Positions 11,796 to 22,150 of a stretch of DNA of 64,000 bases are shown one piece after another. The notes beneath the pieces were generated by a model. The model had not been told where the DNA came from and did not search any database. It saw only the letters and a list, made by a program, of their open reading frames with translations. Positions within the stretch are counted from its first letter, which is position 1, and every line of letters begins with the position of its first letter. Origin of the DNA: Eulemur rufifrons. Taxonomy: Eukaryota; Chordata; Mammalia; Primates; Lemuridae. A program made the translations under genes and the position numbers. The DNA lies in contig NC_090989.1 in assembly GCF_041146395.1 (NCBI RefSeq), positions 173,817,501 through 173,881,500 on the forward strand. Reading direction: 5' to 3'.

Positions 11796-12264
11796 TCTAT
11801 GTAATTCAGAGGACTGTGGAGAGTGAAGGGTAGGGACGGGCAAGCAGTATATGACCTGAAATGCACACAGGTCACCGAATGTTCAATGCGGAATTGGCCT
11901 TGGCCAACCAATGTGGTGAGATCCACAGTTCAGGCAGTACCAGTTTACAGATCATCAGAGTCTGGGATATAGAGAGGTTGTATCTTCACAAACCTGAGTG
12001 TGGGATGCCTGTGGCCTCCTAGATTTTATGTACGGGCTTAATTAAGAGAGGATGTAGCTCTATTGTGTGGAACACCATCCAAATACCCAAGGTCCACCCG
12101 ACACGTGCTGCTGTGGGAAATTTCACAGTCTCTCTCACTGAGCATTCTCACATGTAAAGATTGAAATTTAGTTTCCAGAGAACTAGTGCACTTATAAAAG
12201 CACAGCGATACACTTAGCTACCCTTTACCAGCGACTCTGAATGTCGGTGTTAAGCCCTTTTCAT
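11796..12264. other. Intronic DNA, nothing recognised
   Basis: No gene or repeat family identified. Confidence 0.35.
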
Positions 12265-12475
12265 AACCAAGAGCTAACATTTATTGAGCATTTTCTTGTG
12301 CCGGGCATAGTGCTAAGTGTTACACACATTATCTTATAAATTTCTCCCTAATGCAGCTACTACTGTTTTCCCCTCTTACCCAGGAATAAATAAGGCTCAG
12401 AGAGGCAAAGCAATTTGCTCAAGGTCAACTTTGCGCAAGTGGAGCCTACAGACTCTGTCCTGTTCTGCCTGCCTC
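12265..12475 (-). repeat. MIR SINE
   Basis: ATTTATTGAGCATTTTCTTG, CCGGGCATAGTGCTAAGTG, AAATAAGGCTCAGAGAGGC and AATTTGCTCAAGGTCAACTT. Confidence 0.88.
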
Positions 12476-13725
12476 GGGGGAGCTGACCCAGCCTCTTATG
12501 GTCACTTAAACATCCCAGATTCTGTTCAAGTTGCCTCTGTTGGAGGCGATGACTCCATTCAGGGTTTGCAAGAAATTCTACCTTTAGGACATCGGGAAGA
12601 AAAGGAAAACCTAATCCCAAGTAATATACTAAGGGCTTTGTTAGAACATGTCACATCTAATCAAAAGCAAAGAGTGATCTTTTCTCAACTATATTCCCCC
12701 ATCACTTTCCACCTGACTTGTTTGTGAAACCTAATTAATTGCTATAACACGACCCATACAGGCAATATATAAGCAGGATAGTTATATGTGGCTGAAGAAT
12801 CAACTTTTGGAATTTAGCTTAAACTGAAGGTGAATGCTCATGTCTGCTACTTTAGCCATATTCAAGGCTTTACTCATAAAGTAAGTCTTTGTTCAAAAGC
12901 AGCCTCGATGCAGCCTCAGCCTGGTTTTTATTGAGTTGCATTACTACAGAAATGCCTTATAGCAAGTATCTTAATTATTCATGGTTTGTTGGCAAATTAA
13001 GTCACCTTCCTCTCCAATATCCAGAAGTGGAGGAAGTGTCCAGTTCCAAAGAAATTATGCCTCCCCAGCTTTGCTAGCCAGGCAATAACGCTGTTGCCAA
13101 ATTTATGAATAGGTGAGAGATCTTATTTCACTTATAGTACGTGAATAAACAAAACACCCCCAGGGGACTGCCAGGTATTTCACGTAATGGATACCTCCCG
13201 CCCCACCCTTAATTCTCTCCAGAGTGATTGAGCTTTGGATTTCCTTACGAGCAAGACTATTCAAACTAGAAGCAAGAAAAATGACACCTTTTTATCGATG
13301 AGATGACAAAAAATTGGGTTCAGTAAAATATGTAACTCTCGGGTTGTGTGTTTCCAGTTCATACGCCTGAAAGCTGGCAGTACTGTGGAAAACTCCCCCT
13401 CTGGTTTAGAATTCATTAATTATGGGACAGCAATACAGGTATTCTAATGATGAGTCCCCACACCCTTAACTCAAATGACTGTGGCAAAATACTTACAAAG
13501 GTGTTTGTGCATTAATCTTTGCCCTTACCTTGAAAAATAACTAATTATTTTTATTTAAAAGAGCACTAGATTTGAGATTGTAATATGCACTGGCCATTGC
13601 TGGTTGCATTTCAACCAAGCGTTTTAGCCTTCCTCATTGTTTGGCAGCCACGTGGTCTGGGCAACCTCCCTCTCAGTTGCAGAAGTGGGTCTGTTCTCCC
13701 ACTGGCTTAAGCTAGTCAGTGTAAT
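12476..13725. other. Unique-looking intronic DNA
   Basis: No recognised repeat or exon. An open frame runs 12317-12727 but starts inside a MIR and has no known domain. Confidence 0.35.
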
Positions 13726-13726
13726 C

Positions 13727-13955
13727 TGGCGTTTCTCAACCTTTTCATTCATTGTTACCCCCTTAAGGAGGCTTTTTAGCTATTTTTGTGGTTACTAGTC
13801 ATCCCTCCTGAATTTTAATGCCGCAGATATTCTATATATCTGTTACGCATTGTACGTATATCTGTGCTTTATACATAAAAGGAGTTTTTTTGCCACCTCC
13901 CCCAAAACAATTTTTGCCCTTTTCGGGCCCTATCACTTGCATTGAGAATGCATGA
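13727..13955. mobile_element. Small hAT-type DNA transposon relic
   Basis: GTTTCTCAACCTTTTCATTC at the left and TTGCATTGAGAATGCATG at the right form short inverted ends of the TTCTCAAC/GTTGAGAA type, around 'TTACCCCCTTAAGGAGGC'. Family not fixed. Confidence 0.55.
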
Positions 13956-14276
13956 ATTGGAATCCCATCCCCTGTGCCAATCAGTGCATGGCATTAGGGG
14001 TGGGTACAGTCCCTAAAGTGGACTCCCAGCATGTAAACTGAGGCTTTTTTGATAGTTGGTTGATATGACAAATTATCTTTCTTTCTGGATGGGTGGATCT
14101 GAGGCCTGGGACTGCTGCAGTTATCTGCTGTCATGTGGGAAGAAACCAGCTGAGGCTAAAGCCAACAAATGAACAAAACCAGGGCTGAAAGAATTATGGG
14201 GAATAGGCACAGTACCCTGATCAAACCATACCTGAAGGTCACTGTACTGCTAGACTTTCCTGTTGTGTCAAAAGTC

Positions 14277-14296
14277 TTTTTTTTTTTTTTTTTTTT
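14277..14296. repeat. T20 homopolymer
   Basis: Twenty T in a row, not clearly attached to a SINE. Confidence 0.9.
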
Positions 14297-14354
14297 AACT
14301 CTGTAGGCTAGTTTGAGTTGCATTTCCTATTACAATAAAAAATCCTAACTGCCA

Positions 14355-14567
14355 GAATATAACTTTTATTGAATGCTAGCTCTAGGCAGTATGGTAAATA
14401 TCTTATGTGTCAATTAAGTCTCTTATCAATTTCTGTGACTAGTACTATTGTATTTCCCATTTTATAAATGATAAAACTGAAGCATAGGAAGATTAACTTA
14501 CTCAAGTTCACACACAGGCAGAAGTTGGATTCACTCCCTTGTCTCTCTAACTTGGAGCCTAAGGTAT
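14355..14567 (-). repeat. MIR SINE
   Basis: CTTTTATTGAATGCTAGCTC, TTTATAAATGATAAAACTGA, AGGAAGATTAACTTACTCAA and TTCACACACAGGCAGAAGTT. Confidence 0.8.
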
Positions 14568-14811
14568 TAATCATTTTATTTTATTGCCTTTCAGTTCTAT
14601 ATAATTTCAGTCACTACTTTTTTGCTCAACATTTGAAAAGCATTAAAGAAAATTGCCGTTTTTTGCAAACAATTAATTAGGCTGCACAATTAAGAATACT
14701 ATGGTTCTTCAAAGGCTGAAAATATTTTTGAAAACCTTATTTCTCCAAAGACATAGGAAAATTTAAACTTATTTTCTTCTACTTAGGATTCAATACTTGT
14801 AAAAGCCATCA

Positions 14812-15000
14812 TTAATTAATTTATTTAATTGAGATATATATATTAAATATACAAGTTTTCAGGGCACATGTGATGATCTGATACATTGATATAATCAAAT
14901 CAGGGTAATTGGGATGTCTATCACCTTAAATATTTATCTTTTCTTCCTGCTAGGAATATTCAAATTATTCTCTTCTAGCTATTCTGAAATGTACAAATGA
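14812..15000 (-). mobile_element. L1 3' UTR fragment, reverse
   Basis: GGGCACATGTGATGATCTGA, AATCAGGGTAATTGGGATGT and CTATCACCTTAAATATTTAT match the reverse complement of L1MA-type 3' UTRs. Confidence 0.75.
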
Positions 15001-15023
15001 TTAATGCTAAAAAGAAGAAGCAG

Positions 15024-15140
15024 TTTTTTTTCAGAGATGGTCTCAGGATGTTGCCTAGGCTGGCCTCAAACTCCTGGCCTCAAGCAATCTCCCTGCCTGA
15101 GCCCCCTGAATAGCTGGCACTACAGACGTGCGCTACCAGC
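15024..15140 (-). mobile_element. Alu fragment (one arm), reverse
   Basis: CAGAGATGGTCTCAGGATGT, TGCCTAGGCTGGCCTCAAAC and a GCTGGCACTACAGACGTGCG end. Only one diverged arm is left. Confidence 0.8.
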
Positions 15141-16829
15141 TACTATGATTATTTTACGTGTTCTTATCATTATGAGATTATGAGAGGGTGTCGTGTCGGC
15201 TCAGTCACCATTTCATTTTACAGAAGAGAAAATATATATATTTTTTAGCAGCTTAGTCTCTCAAATTGCTATTGTGCTTAACAATAATTATTGATCAACC
15301 TTATAAAGAATCCACAGGGTCTCAGGTTTCTGGAATCTTCATTTTTGAATGGTCAGTAAAAGTATTAGAGATAAGCCATAAATCCCCTGAATCCTTGGGG
15401 AGTGAGGCACAGAGCCTGTCGGTTGGCTACAATATTCGCATTCTCTTTTTGAAAGTTTCTCAAACATTAAAAAGAAAAAAACAGAACTGCACAAGGGGCA
15501 CTTATCCTACAGACCAAACTGAACAGGGATTTCCCTAGAGAGAAAAAGGCTTGAAAGACAGACACACCTCTGGCTCCAGACAGCCAGGGGAGCTGTGTAA
15601 TGTGGCCAGATGGGCTATATCCACAGTTGCCTAATACTCTCAAACACCCACGTGCTGCCCTGGTTCTCAACCTGGCTTTCGGATTCCATTTCAAAACGCA
15701 AGATATCACAGATATGTTATACAAAGCAGAAGCCGTGAAAACACAAGTTCAAATGTTCCCCACTTTTTAACAAGGATGACAAGGGGACACTGGCTCTTTA
15801 GACTTCCATAGTCTAACCTTAAGTGCTGGCCTTTTCATTTTGCCTGATGGATGGGAAACTATGGCTTGTTAAAAGCAGGCCCTTGATCACTTACAGGACA
15901 TAATATAACGAGATATAAATTCCAGCCACATTGGGAATGGGGTCAGGGTAGGGGGACCCCAGAACTACAACAAAGCTATTCCACATCACAGGAAAGAAAA
16001 TATGATACGATGTTCCCATAGTGAACATCAGGGATAACGTGTATAATTTTAAAATGTAGATTTGTTTTGACCTCAAAGATATTAACAACCAAAGCACAGG
16101 ACTTTGAAATCCATAAAATACTGCTTTAAAAAAAAAATCCAGGCAAGCTGTAGTCCCAGAGAGGATGAACAGACCCCTAGTTGAACAAAGTTGCTGCATT
16201 TTTTGCCTGCAGGATGGGACCCAGCAAAGAAATAAAGGGGCTGTTCTGTGTGACAGGGAGTAAATCCACACGTAAGCATTCCAACGCTCAGCCAGGCCCC
16301 CCTCCCTTCCCCAGCCCGTCATCCTCCTGCAAAGTATTCACAATTTGCTGTCCTTCCTTCCAAAAGCCAGCAGACACAGAATCAGCTTTTCCTGGCTCTG
16401 CCTTGCAGGTTGGGGCTGCCTGATGGAAAACTGAATTGAAATGAAACGGAAGAATGCAAAGCCACCAAGGCCCCCTCTGACAGTAAACTGGTGTGAAACC
16501 ATTGCTTCTGAAGTAGCCTCCTCCACGCCAATGAAATAAGAAAAGAAGGAATCATCTGAATGTCTAAGTCGCTTCCTGCAGACCCTCTGCTGCAAAGCTC
16601 CAGGCTTCCTAGCCAAGTGCCAGCCAGTACACCATCACTCTATAGCAGATGCCTGCAGACGCAGGGACGAACTCACCAAGTGCCCCCCGTGCCCGGTTTG
16701 AAAAATTCACCAGCTTTGTCAGGCAACAGTTACCTAGAGCTGTTGAGCATTTGACTCAAGGACCAGGCAGTCCGCTAGGAGTTTAAAGAGAGGTGGGAGA
16801 GAGAGAATAAAATCATACAGGTGGAAGAC
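15141..16829. other. Mostly unique intronic DNA downstream of the donor
   Basis: No repeat family was recognised. An open frame of 143 codons on the minus strand (16322-15891) has no recognisable domain. Confidence 0.35.
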
Positions 16830-16889
16830 GCTTCCCACGAGTGCTGGGCATCCCGCAGGGGCCCTCGCGTGCCGCGCGCCCTGGCTCAC

Positions 16890-17051
16890 CTGGTACACGT
16901 CCCGCAGCCCGCACCACGTCCGCAGCACCTGGTGGCAAGCCCGCAGCCTCTCGGTGTACCATCTCCGCAGCGTGGACACGGTCAAGTTCCACACGAAGCG
17001 GCTGCCGCTGAACAGCAGGTCCTCCACGCCACACATGAACACCGAAGCCAT
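16890..17051 (-). CDS. FRMD4B: FRMD4B first coding exon (54 codons, partial gene)
   Basis: The reverse strand encodes 54 residues starting MASVFMCGVEDLLFSGSRF and ending CGLRDVYQ. I recognise this as the N-terminus of the long FRMD4B (GRSP1) protein, a FERM-domain scaffold that binds the Arf exchange factor GRP1/cytohesin-3 at cell junctions. The exon ends in phase 0 at CAG|GTGAGC, a consensus splice donor (intron from 16889 leftward). The ATG has a good context (G at -3, G at +4). An in-frame TGA at 17201-17199 with no ATG in between makes 17051 the first in-frame start. The FERM domain, coiled coil and C-terminus are encoded by later exons outside the window, so no domain is visible here. 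The residues are rich in W, R and aromatics, without a signal peptide. The position inside a CpG island supports a genuine first exon rather than a retrocopy. Identification rests on memory of the human sequence, not an alignment. Confidence 0.88.
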
Positions 17052-17198
17052 GCCGCCTCCTTCCTTCCTACCCCGGGGGTCCCCGCCTCCCGCAGCCTCC
17101 CGCAGCCGCAGCCTCAACCCTGGCGGCCCGCTCGCCTGGGTTCCCGACGCCGGCTTCTGCTGGCAGCCGGGGGTCAAGACTGCCACCAAACTCGGCTC

Positions 17199-17231
17199 TC
17201 ACCGTGCGTCCTGGCCAGGCTCCGGCGGCAT
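17199..17231 (-). CDS. Upstream ORF in FRMD4B 5' leader (10 codons)
   Basis: An ATG at 17231 opens a frame MPPEPGQDAR followed by TGA at 17201-17199. It is in the same frame as the FRMD4B start 180 bases downstream, so it is a terminated in-frame uORF. The ATG has G at -3 and C at +4, a moderate context, and 147 bases separate its stop from the main ATG. Whether it is in the mRNA depends on transcription starting above 17231. If so it could lower translation of the main ORF; this is inference. Another ATG at 17466 opens a longer out-of-frame ORF but probably lies above the start site. Confidence 0.45.
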   Translation of the reverse strand: MPPEPGQDAR

Positions 17232-17494
17232 GCCCTGGGATTGGGCGCCCGCCAGCCAACGGCTGCGACTGGCACACAGAAGCCCAGTGTCCACCCCCGC
17301 CCGCTCGCAGCGCCGAGCAGGCTGCGCTAAGCTCCGCCAGGCGAGCCCTCGGCGCTCCCCGGGCGCGGGAAGCCCTGGTCAGCGAGGACTCCCCCTGGCG
17401 ATCCCCCAGGGCGCGGGGCAGGGAGGGAAGCCGAGCTACTCTTTGCAGGCGGAGGGGAGAGCTGCATTTCAGCGCGCTTGGCTTGCACGTCCTG

Positions 17495-17521
17495 CACACA
17501 CACACACACACACACACACAC
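17495..17521. repeat. (CA)13 microsatellite beside the FRMD4B CpG island
   Basis: An uninterrupted CA dinucleotide run directly upstream of the promoter island, read as (TG)n on the gene strand. Such tracts are length-polymorphic and can adopt Z-DNA. Confidence 0.95.
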
Positions 17522-17639
17522 CCGGGCTGCGGAGTCTTCTTATCTGCCTTGGGGAGCACCTTATTTCACACCACAGGGTCTTTGGTTGGCATCTTGCTCT
17601 GTCCACACTGATAAACACCTCTGGGAAGCCACAGATGTA

Positions 17640-19177
17640 GAAGGGGAAAAAAAAAATCCTCCAAAGCATCCCTTTGGACCCCACTCCTAGGGGAACAGCC
17701 CTGAATGTTTCCTTGGTTCTGCTGGAGCCAGGAGATGAAGGCACCAGTCTCAAAGGAACAGTGTGTGCAGGCAGCTCCAGAACCTGCCTTTGCTCCTAAC
17801 GTGAGGGTCTTGAGAAAATGACAACCTGCTGGTTTTGCCAGGGGAGGGCAGGTTCCCTCACACTGAGATGCTGCTAATTGCCACGCAGCAGTCAGTTACT
17901 GAGGAAAACAGAGTTTCGGATCCCTAGCAAATAGCTTCCAGTTACTATTTGCTAGGAAACAGAAGCCCATAAGAGAATCTGCAGTTTGGTTCTGGAAAAT
18001 TCAGCCTCTGAACGTGTCTTGCCTCAGCTGCCAGCACAAACCTGCATGAGTAGTTTATTCTTCCCTCAGAAGCAAAGGAAACTGTTCCACCGCTCATGTA
18101 GTCACCAGATAATTAATCCTTTTTTTTTTTTAAAGTTGTCTCTCAGGAATTGCTATTGTTGAAGGCATTTGGAAAAGGGAGCCCCAAAAGTCCCACTTAC
18201 CACCAGTCTCTATTTTTTTTTTATTAGAACATACAAAAATTTCAGTCCCATATAAAATAACAGTCCTTATAGCAAAAGCACTGCAGCAAATTCCAGGATG
18301 GAGTTTTGTCCTGACTCTAGCTGTAGGACAACGGTGGGTATTTTATTGGCAGTTTCACACCTGGGTTGTTATCTCTGCTATTAAGTGGCAGAAGGGTAAG
18401 GCACCAAAGCCTGTCTTCTGAATGGGCTCAGAAGTCTCCAGAACAGATTATGGACAAGCTTGATTTCAGGTTTCAAATGTGCCTTTAGAATCTTAATTCA
18501 GGTGAAACTCAATCATTCAAAAGACAAAGAACACCAAATCCATCCTCAAAGTGCCTGTTGTTTTAAAAGTAAATGTTATCAGAAAACTTTTAAATGACAT
18601 TTCTTTTATAGCTAATAAAATTGACTAAGAGTTTTGGTTGGATTAGTTAATAGGACACAAGACCTGATCCAAGATTTGCAAACCTTTCTTCACAGTAAAT
18701 CTACTTTATGTACTCATTATGTGTCAGTGTTCTGACAGTATTTTCTAAGATAATGGTCACGGTGTTTATAAAGTGTCTGAATACAATAAATTTTACTGAA
18801 TCAAATGAAAATGAACTAAGTGTTGAAAAGGAAATGTCATCATGCTGATGGAAAACTACTGAACTTCAAAAATGGCCTATTAATAACAAGCGAATGGTGG
18901 TGGTACATTTATTATTTTTTCTAACGATGTAGTTCGACTGTGTTCTCGGAAATGTCAGGCAGCCAAGGGAATACCAGAATAAAACCTACAACAGGTCAAT
19001 TACCTCTGTCTCATGACACCGTCCTCTAAGAGAAGATGTTCTAGAAACACCTCTGCTGTTAGCCATCTGTGCATAGGTCTAATGTCAGTGGTCAATTTCA
19101 ACCTCCATCACTGTCATTCAAGGTTTCCAAAGTCAGTGCTTACACTGTCTTTTAGAAAATGGGATGCCATTATAATA
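17640..19177. other. Unique 5' flank of FRMD4B
   Basis: No repeats recognised apart from T/A runs (18119-18130, 18212-18222). The first kilobase upstream of a CpG island is a natural place for proximal regulatory sites, but none is identifiable by eye. Confidence 0.4.
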
Positions 19178-19348
19178 GGGCTCCTCCAAGTGTGGTCTCT
19201 GGACCAGCAGCATCAACATCACCTGGGAACTCGCTAGAGATGCTAGTTCTCAGGTGGCCCCAGAATCAGAAACTATGGGCATGAGGTCAGTGATCTGACC
19301 TGGCTGATGGCGGAATTCCAATTCACACTAAAATTGGAGAACTACCAC
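19178..19348. mobile_element. MER5A-like hAT-Charlie MITE
   Basis: CCAAGTGTGGTCTCTGGACC, AGCAGCATCAACATCACCTG, GGAACTCGCTAGAGATGCTA and AATCAGAAACTATGGGCATG match the MER5A order; the right end TTGGAGAACTACCA mirrors the left terminal repeat. Confidence 0.88.
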
Positions 19349-19349
19349 G

Positions 19350-19600
19350 GTGGTAGTGTATGCTGGTTAGAGCTAAATCTCCTAAAAATGACACACCTGA
19401 TTTCAAATCCCTGCTCCTCGGGACCTGTGGGACCTTGAAGAAGCTCTTTAAACCAGCACAGTCTCAATGTCCTCGTGCATAAAATGGGGATATCAGAACC
19501 TACTACAAAGGATTTGAGGAAAATTAAGTAAAATATTCTTGTACAAGGCATTTAGCCTGGTGTCTGGCAAAGGGTGAACACCCAAAGAAAACTAGCCACC
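19350..19600 (+). repeat. MIR SINE, forward
   Basis: GGTTAGAGCTAAATCTCC, TTTCAAATCCCTGCTCCTCG, TGGGACCTTGAAGAAGCTC, CATAAAATGGGGATATCAGA and GGCATTTAGCCTGGTGTCTG. Confidence 0.85.
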
Positions 19601-20683
19601 ATCACTACCAAAATCAGGAATTGTTTCAATTTTTGGTACTCAAGTAAAACACTGTAAGTAAAATGTGTTTTCAAATTTCAACTAATAATCTACATGTGCT
19701 TTCCTATTCCTTTCTGCATAGTAGGGTGAAAGTTGGTGGTGACTTGTTTTCAGGGAACAGTTCTGTTGCTCTCTTTCAAGTTCCCAAAAAGCTTTTTGAA
19801 GCTTGTTCTTCCCCTCCAGAGCCAACCTTTCCTGTGGACTCAGAAAATTATTCTATGATCAAAGCTGGATGCAAGACAGGAGAGGACATCTTGTTCCCAG
19901 CAATATAAACATCAATGCTTTTTCTTATCCAAATGGCTTTCCTCTGCTGCAGAAGTTCGAAGGTTGGGGATGAGTGGGATTTTAGAAGGTGGGAAGTGCA
20001 ACTTCCTCCACTGCAGGGACTGACATGGGGTGGCAAGTGAACCCACATGTGTAGCCATGGAGAAAAGAGCGACCCCAGTGTGGCATCATCCTTTAAAATG
20101 GACTAGCCACGTGGCACAAACCGGATCCCAGACACACACCCTTGAAGCTGGTCTAAAATTTTCCATGGAAAGAGAGCTAAATCCAGCTAGCTTCAAAACT
20201 GTCTTGCTTTTTCTTTTTTCTTTTTTTTTCATTTAAGAAGAGGATTTTCTTTCCTCCTCAGCATCAGAGTTCCCTGCAATACACTGTAATTTCCTGCAGC
20301 TCTCTCTGGAGGCTTAAGAAGATGCTTCAGGTGACAGCATTACTCATACACCTGGGAGTTCTGCTATGGACGCAAAAGAGAAATTGTCATTATTCCTGAA
20401 GCTCCTGTAGGTTCTCCTTTGAGCAACTGGCAGGAGGAAGAGCACAGTGCCAGGAAGATAGGACAAAGTGTCAAACCCTCTATCTAGAAAGAGATAGCAA
20501 GTTGGTAACGGAGTGATGTCCAGTGGTCCCCTCTGCCCGGCAAAACCACAAAGTCAACCTAATATCTGTGGACATTTTCGAAGCGTACTCTTTACCTACC
20601 TGAAAAACCAGTGTGGCTAAATTCTGATACACCAGGAGCGTCTGACATAGGGCTTGAGGTGAATGAAAACAAGTCTAGTTCAA
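19601..20683. other. Intergenic/intronic DNA, nothing recognised
   Basis: No repeat family, exon or RNA gene seen. Confidence 0.35.
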
Positions 20684-20905
20684 TAACTCTCAACCAGGGG
20701 CAATGTCACACCCCCTTCCCACCATGGGACATTTGGCAATGTGTGGAGACATTTTTGGTAGTCACAGTTGGGAGGTGCTACTGGCATCCAGTGGGTAGAG
20801 GTCAGGGTGCTGCTAAACATCCTGCCATGCACTGGACAGCCCCCCACAACAAAGGGCTCTCCTGCCCCAAATGTCACTGGTGCCGAGGTTGAGGAACCCT
20901 GGTCT
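20684..20905. mobile_element. hAT-Charlie MITE (MER3-like)
   Basis: AACTCTCAACCAGGGGCAAT, GGGACATTTGGCAATGTGTG, GAGACATTTTTGGTAGTCAC, AGTGGGTAGAGGTCAGGGTG, CAAATGTCACTGGTGCCGAG and GTTGAGGAACCCTGG. Terminal CTCAACC/GGTTGAGG inverted repeats are visible. The superfamily is clear; the name is from memory. Confidence 0.85.
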
Positions 20906-21779
20906 AGGTCAATGCTGTACCCCTGTTCTTCCTCTCACATGACTTTCATTGTGAGGAAACATTCTTCCTTCTTGATATTTTCTTCCCAAAAGGCTGATTG
21001 GGGAAGAAATGAAGCAATCCCTCTATACTGGTTTTCACACACTCACAATTTTGAGTATAATGAACTCAAAGCCTTTTAAGAAATAATTGGAATGCCATTT
21101 CCCATTATTTTTACTTATTTTTTTTTTTGATATTTATTGTAAAAGGAGGAATATTTTTCATCATAAGCTATTTTTATTTTCATACTTTATTTTTGGATTT
21201 ATCATTCCATTTAAATTAGAGGTTCCTTAGTGGTAGTAGAAGTCTTTCCTTTGGCATGTTTAAAAAAATAAATTCCTCCCACACTGACCCCAGGGTGGAA
21301 TGTTGATGTCTCCCTTGGGCCATGCACTGTTCAAAGTCTCCCCCTACACACGTGGCAGTCATTGCCACCTTCAGTGCACTTTTCTCTGTTAGATGACAAG
21401 CTCTGTGAGGGACCCCTGCGACGTGACATGGAGGCAAGGGTGACTGGGAAGAGCCTTCCTTGAGCAGGAGTATCCCACGCACTGGAAGGTGTGTAGTGAC
21501 CTTGAGCTCTTCCCACTAAACGCCAGTAAAGCCCCAGTCATTGTGGAAGCGACAACAGAAAGCCTTTCCACACGTTACTGACTGCCCCCACCCTCCTTCA
21601 GAAAGCACTGGTGGGAGATGGGAAAGGGTCTTATTCATGGTTGTTCCCCCAGTGGCTGGCACATAGCAGGCCATGGATGATACACATTGAACTGACCCAT
21701 AAATGACTATTTGTCTCAACAATGAATACAGAAAGTAGTTCAGCCATTCCCAACATACATACCCTTGTTCATTAAAAAA
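20906..21779. other. Non-coding DNA with a weak L2-like segment
   Basis: 21640-21690 (CCCCCAGTGGCTGGCACATA, GCAGGCCATGGATGATACA) resembles an L2 3' end. The rest was not assigned. Confidence 0.35.
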
Positions 21780-22150
21780 TCATCTATTGAGTTTGCACTT
21801 AGACCACAGTGACAAAGCCAAGACCATCTCTCTCTAAGGGAGTCTTGGAGGAGCACGGGGAAGTTGGACATCTGAACAACAGGGGTTATGACAGAGACAC
21901 CTGAGGGAGGATGGGGGACAGGGAATGCCTCCCTGAGGACCTGCCACTTCAGCTGAGTCAAGGAGAGCCAGGTGATGGGGGTGCACTATAGCAGTCTAAG
22001 GCATGGGCAGCTGTGAGGACAAGGACCTGTGGCAAGAAGGATCCCACATTTGTGGAACTTAAGGGAGAAGGGCAGGAGGGGACGCTTGAGGGTAGGGGGG
22101 CCAGGGAAGTCCAGCAGGGAGCAGCTGCACAGTTGCAAGGGTGCAAAGAA
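21780..22150 (+). repeat. Probable second copy of the ancient ~1 kb repeat
   Basis: ACAGGGAATGCCTCCCTGAG, GACCTGCCACTTCAGCTGAG and AGGACAAGGACCTGTGGCAA resemble, in order, the middle of the repeat at 3955-4970. Divergence is high. Confidence 0.35.

Larger units (their letters stand above)
1..16889 (-). other. FRMD4B: FRMD4B intron 1 (partial; 3' end outside window)
   Basis: Everything left of the donor at 16889 should be intron, because the gene reads leftward and no further coding exon was found. It is repeat-rich: L1, MIR, L2, hAT and Alu pieces are listed separately. Assignment as intron is inference from the donor. Confidence 0.75.
16830..17490 (-). promoter_or_regulatory. FRMD4B: CpG island and candidate promoter of FRMD4B
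   Basis: CpG dinucleotides are dense across this stretch and sparse in most of the rest of the window. It covers the first coding exon, the 5' UTR and upstream DNA. On the reverse strand a GC box (GGGCGGGGGTGG, 17291-17302) and a CCAAT-type motif (GCCCAATCCC, ATTGG on + at 17240-17244) lie 190-250 bases above the start codon. No TATA box is evident, which fits dispersed CpG-island initiation. The exact transcription start cannot be placed from sequence; the region 17230-17310 is my best guess. Confidence 0.75.

Noticed and set aside
12317..12727. 136-codon open frame on + strand
   Set aside because: Its first part is a reverse MIR; no domain in the remainder.
15891..16322. 143-codon open frame on - strand downstream of the FRMD4B donor
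   Set aside because: Aromatic-rich, no domain, no splice sites framing it; most likely chance in the intron.
17052..17189. N-terminal extension of FRMD4B upstream of 17051
   Set aside because: The frame is open to 17198, but there is no ATG; the only candidate start is TTG. The standard start at 17051 has good context.
17068..17559. 163-codon frame on - strand with a CVCVCV repeat
   Set aside because: The repeat is translation of the (CA)n tract, and the frame differs from that of FRMD4B.
16954..17640. 228-codon open frame on + strand over the CpG island
   Set aside because: Antisense to the FRMD4B exon and runs through the (CA)n tract. GC-rich islands give long spurious frames.
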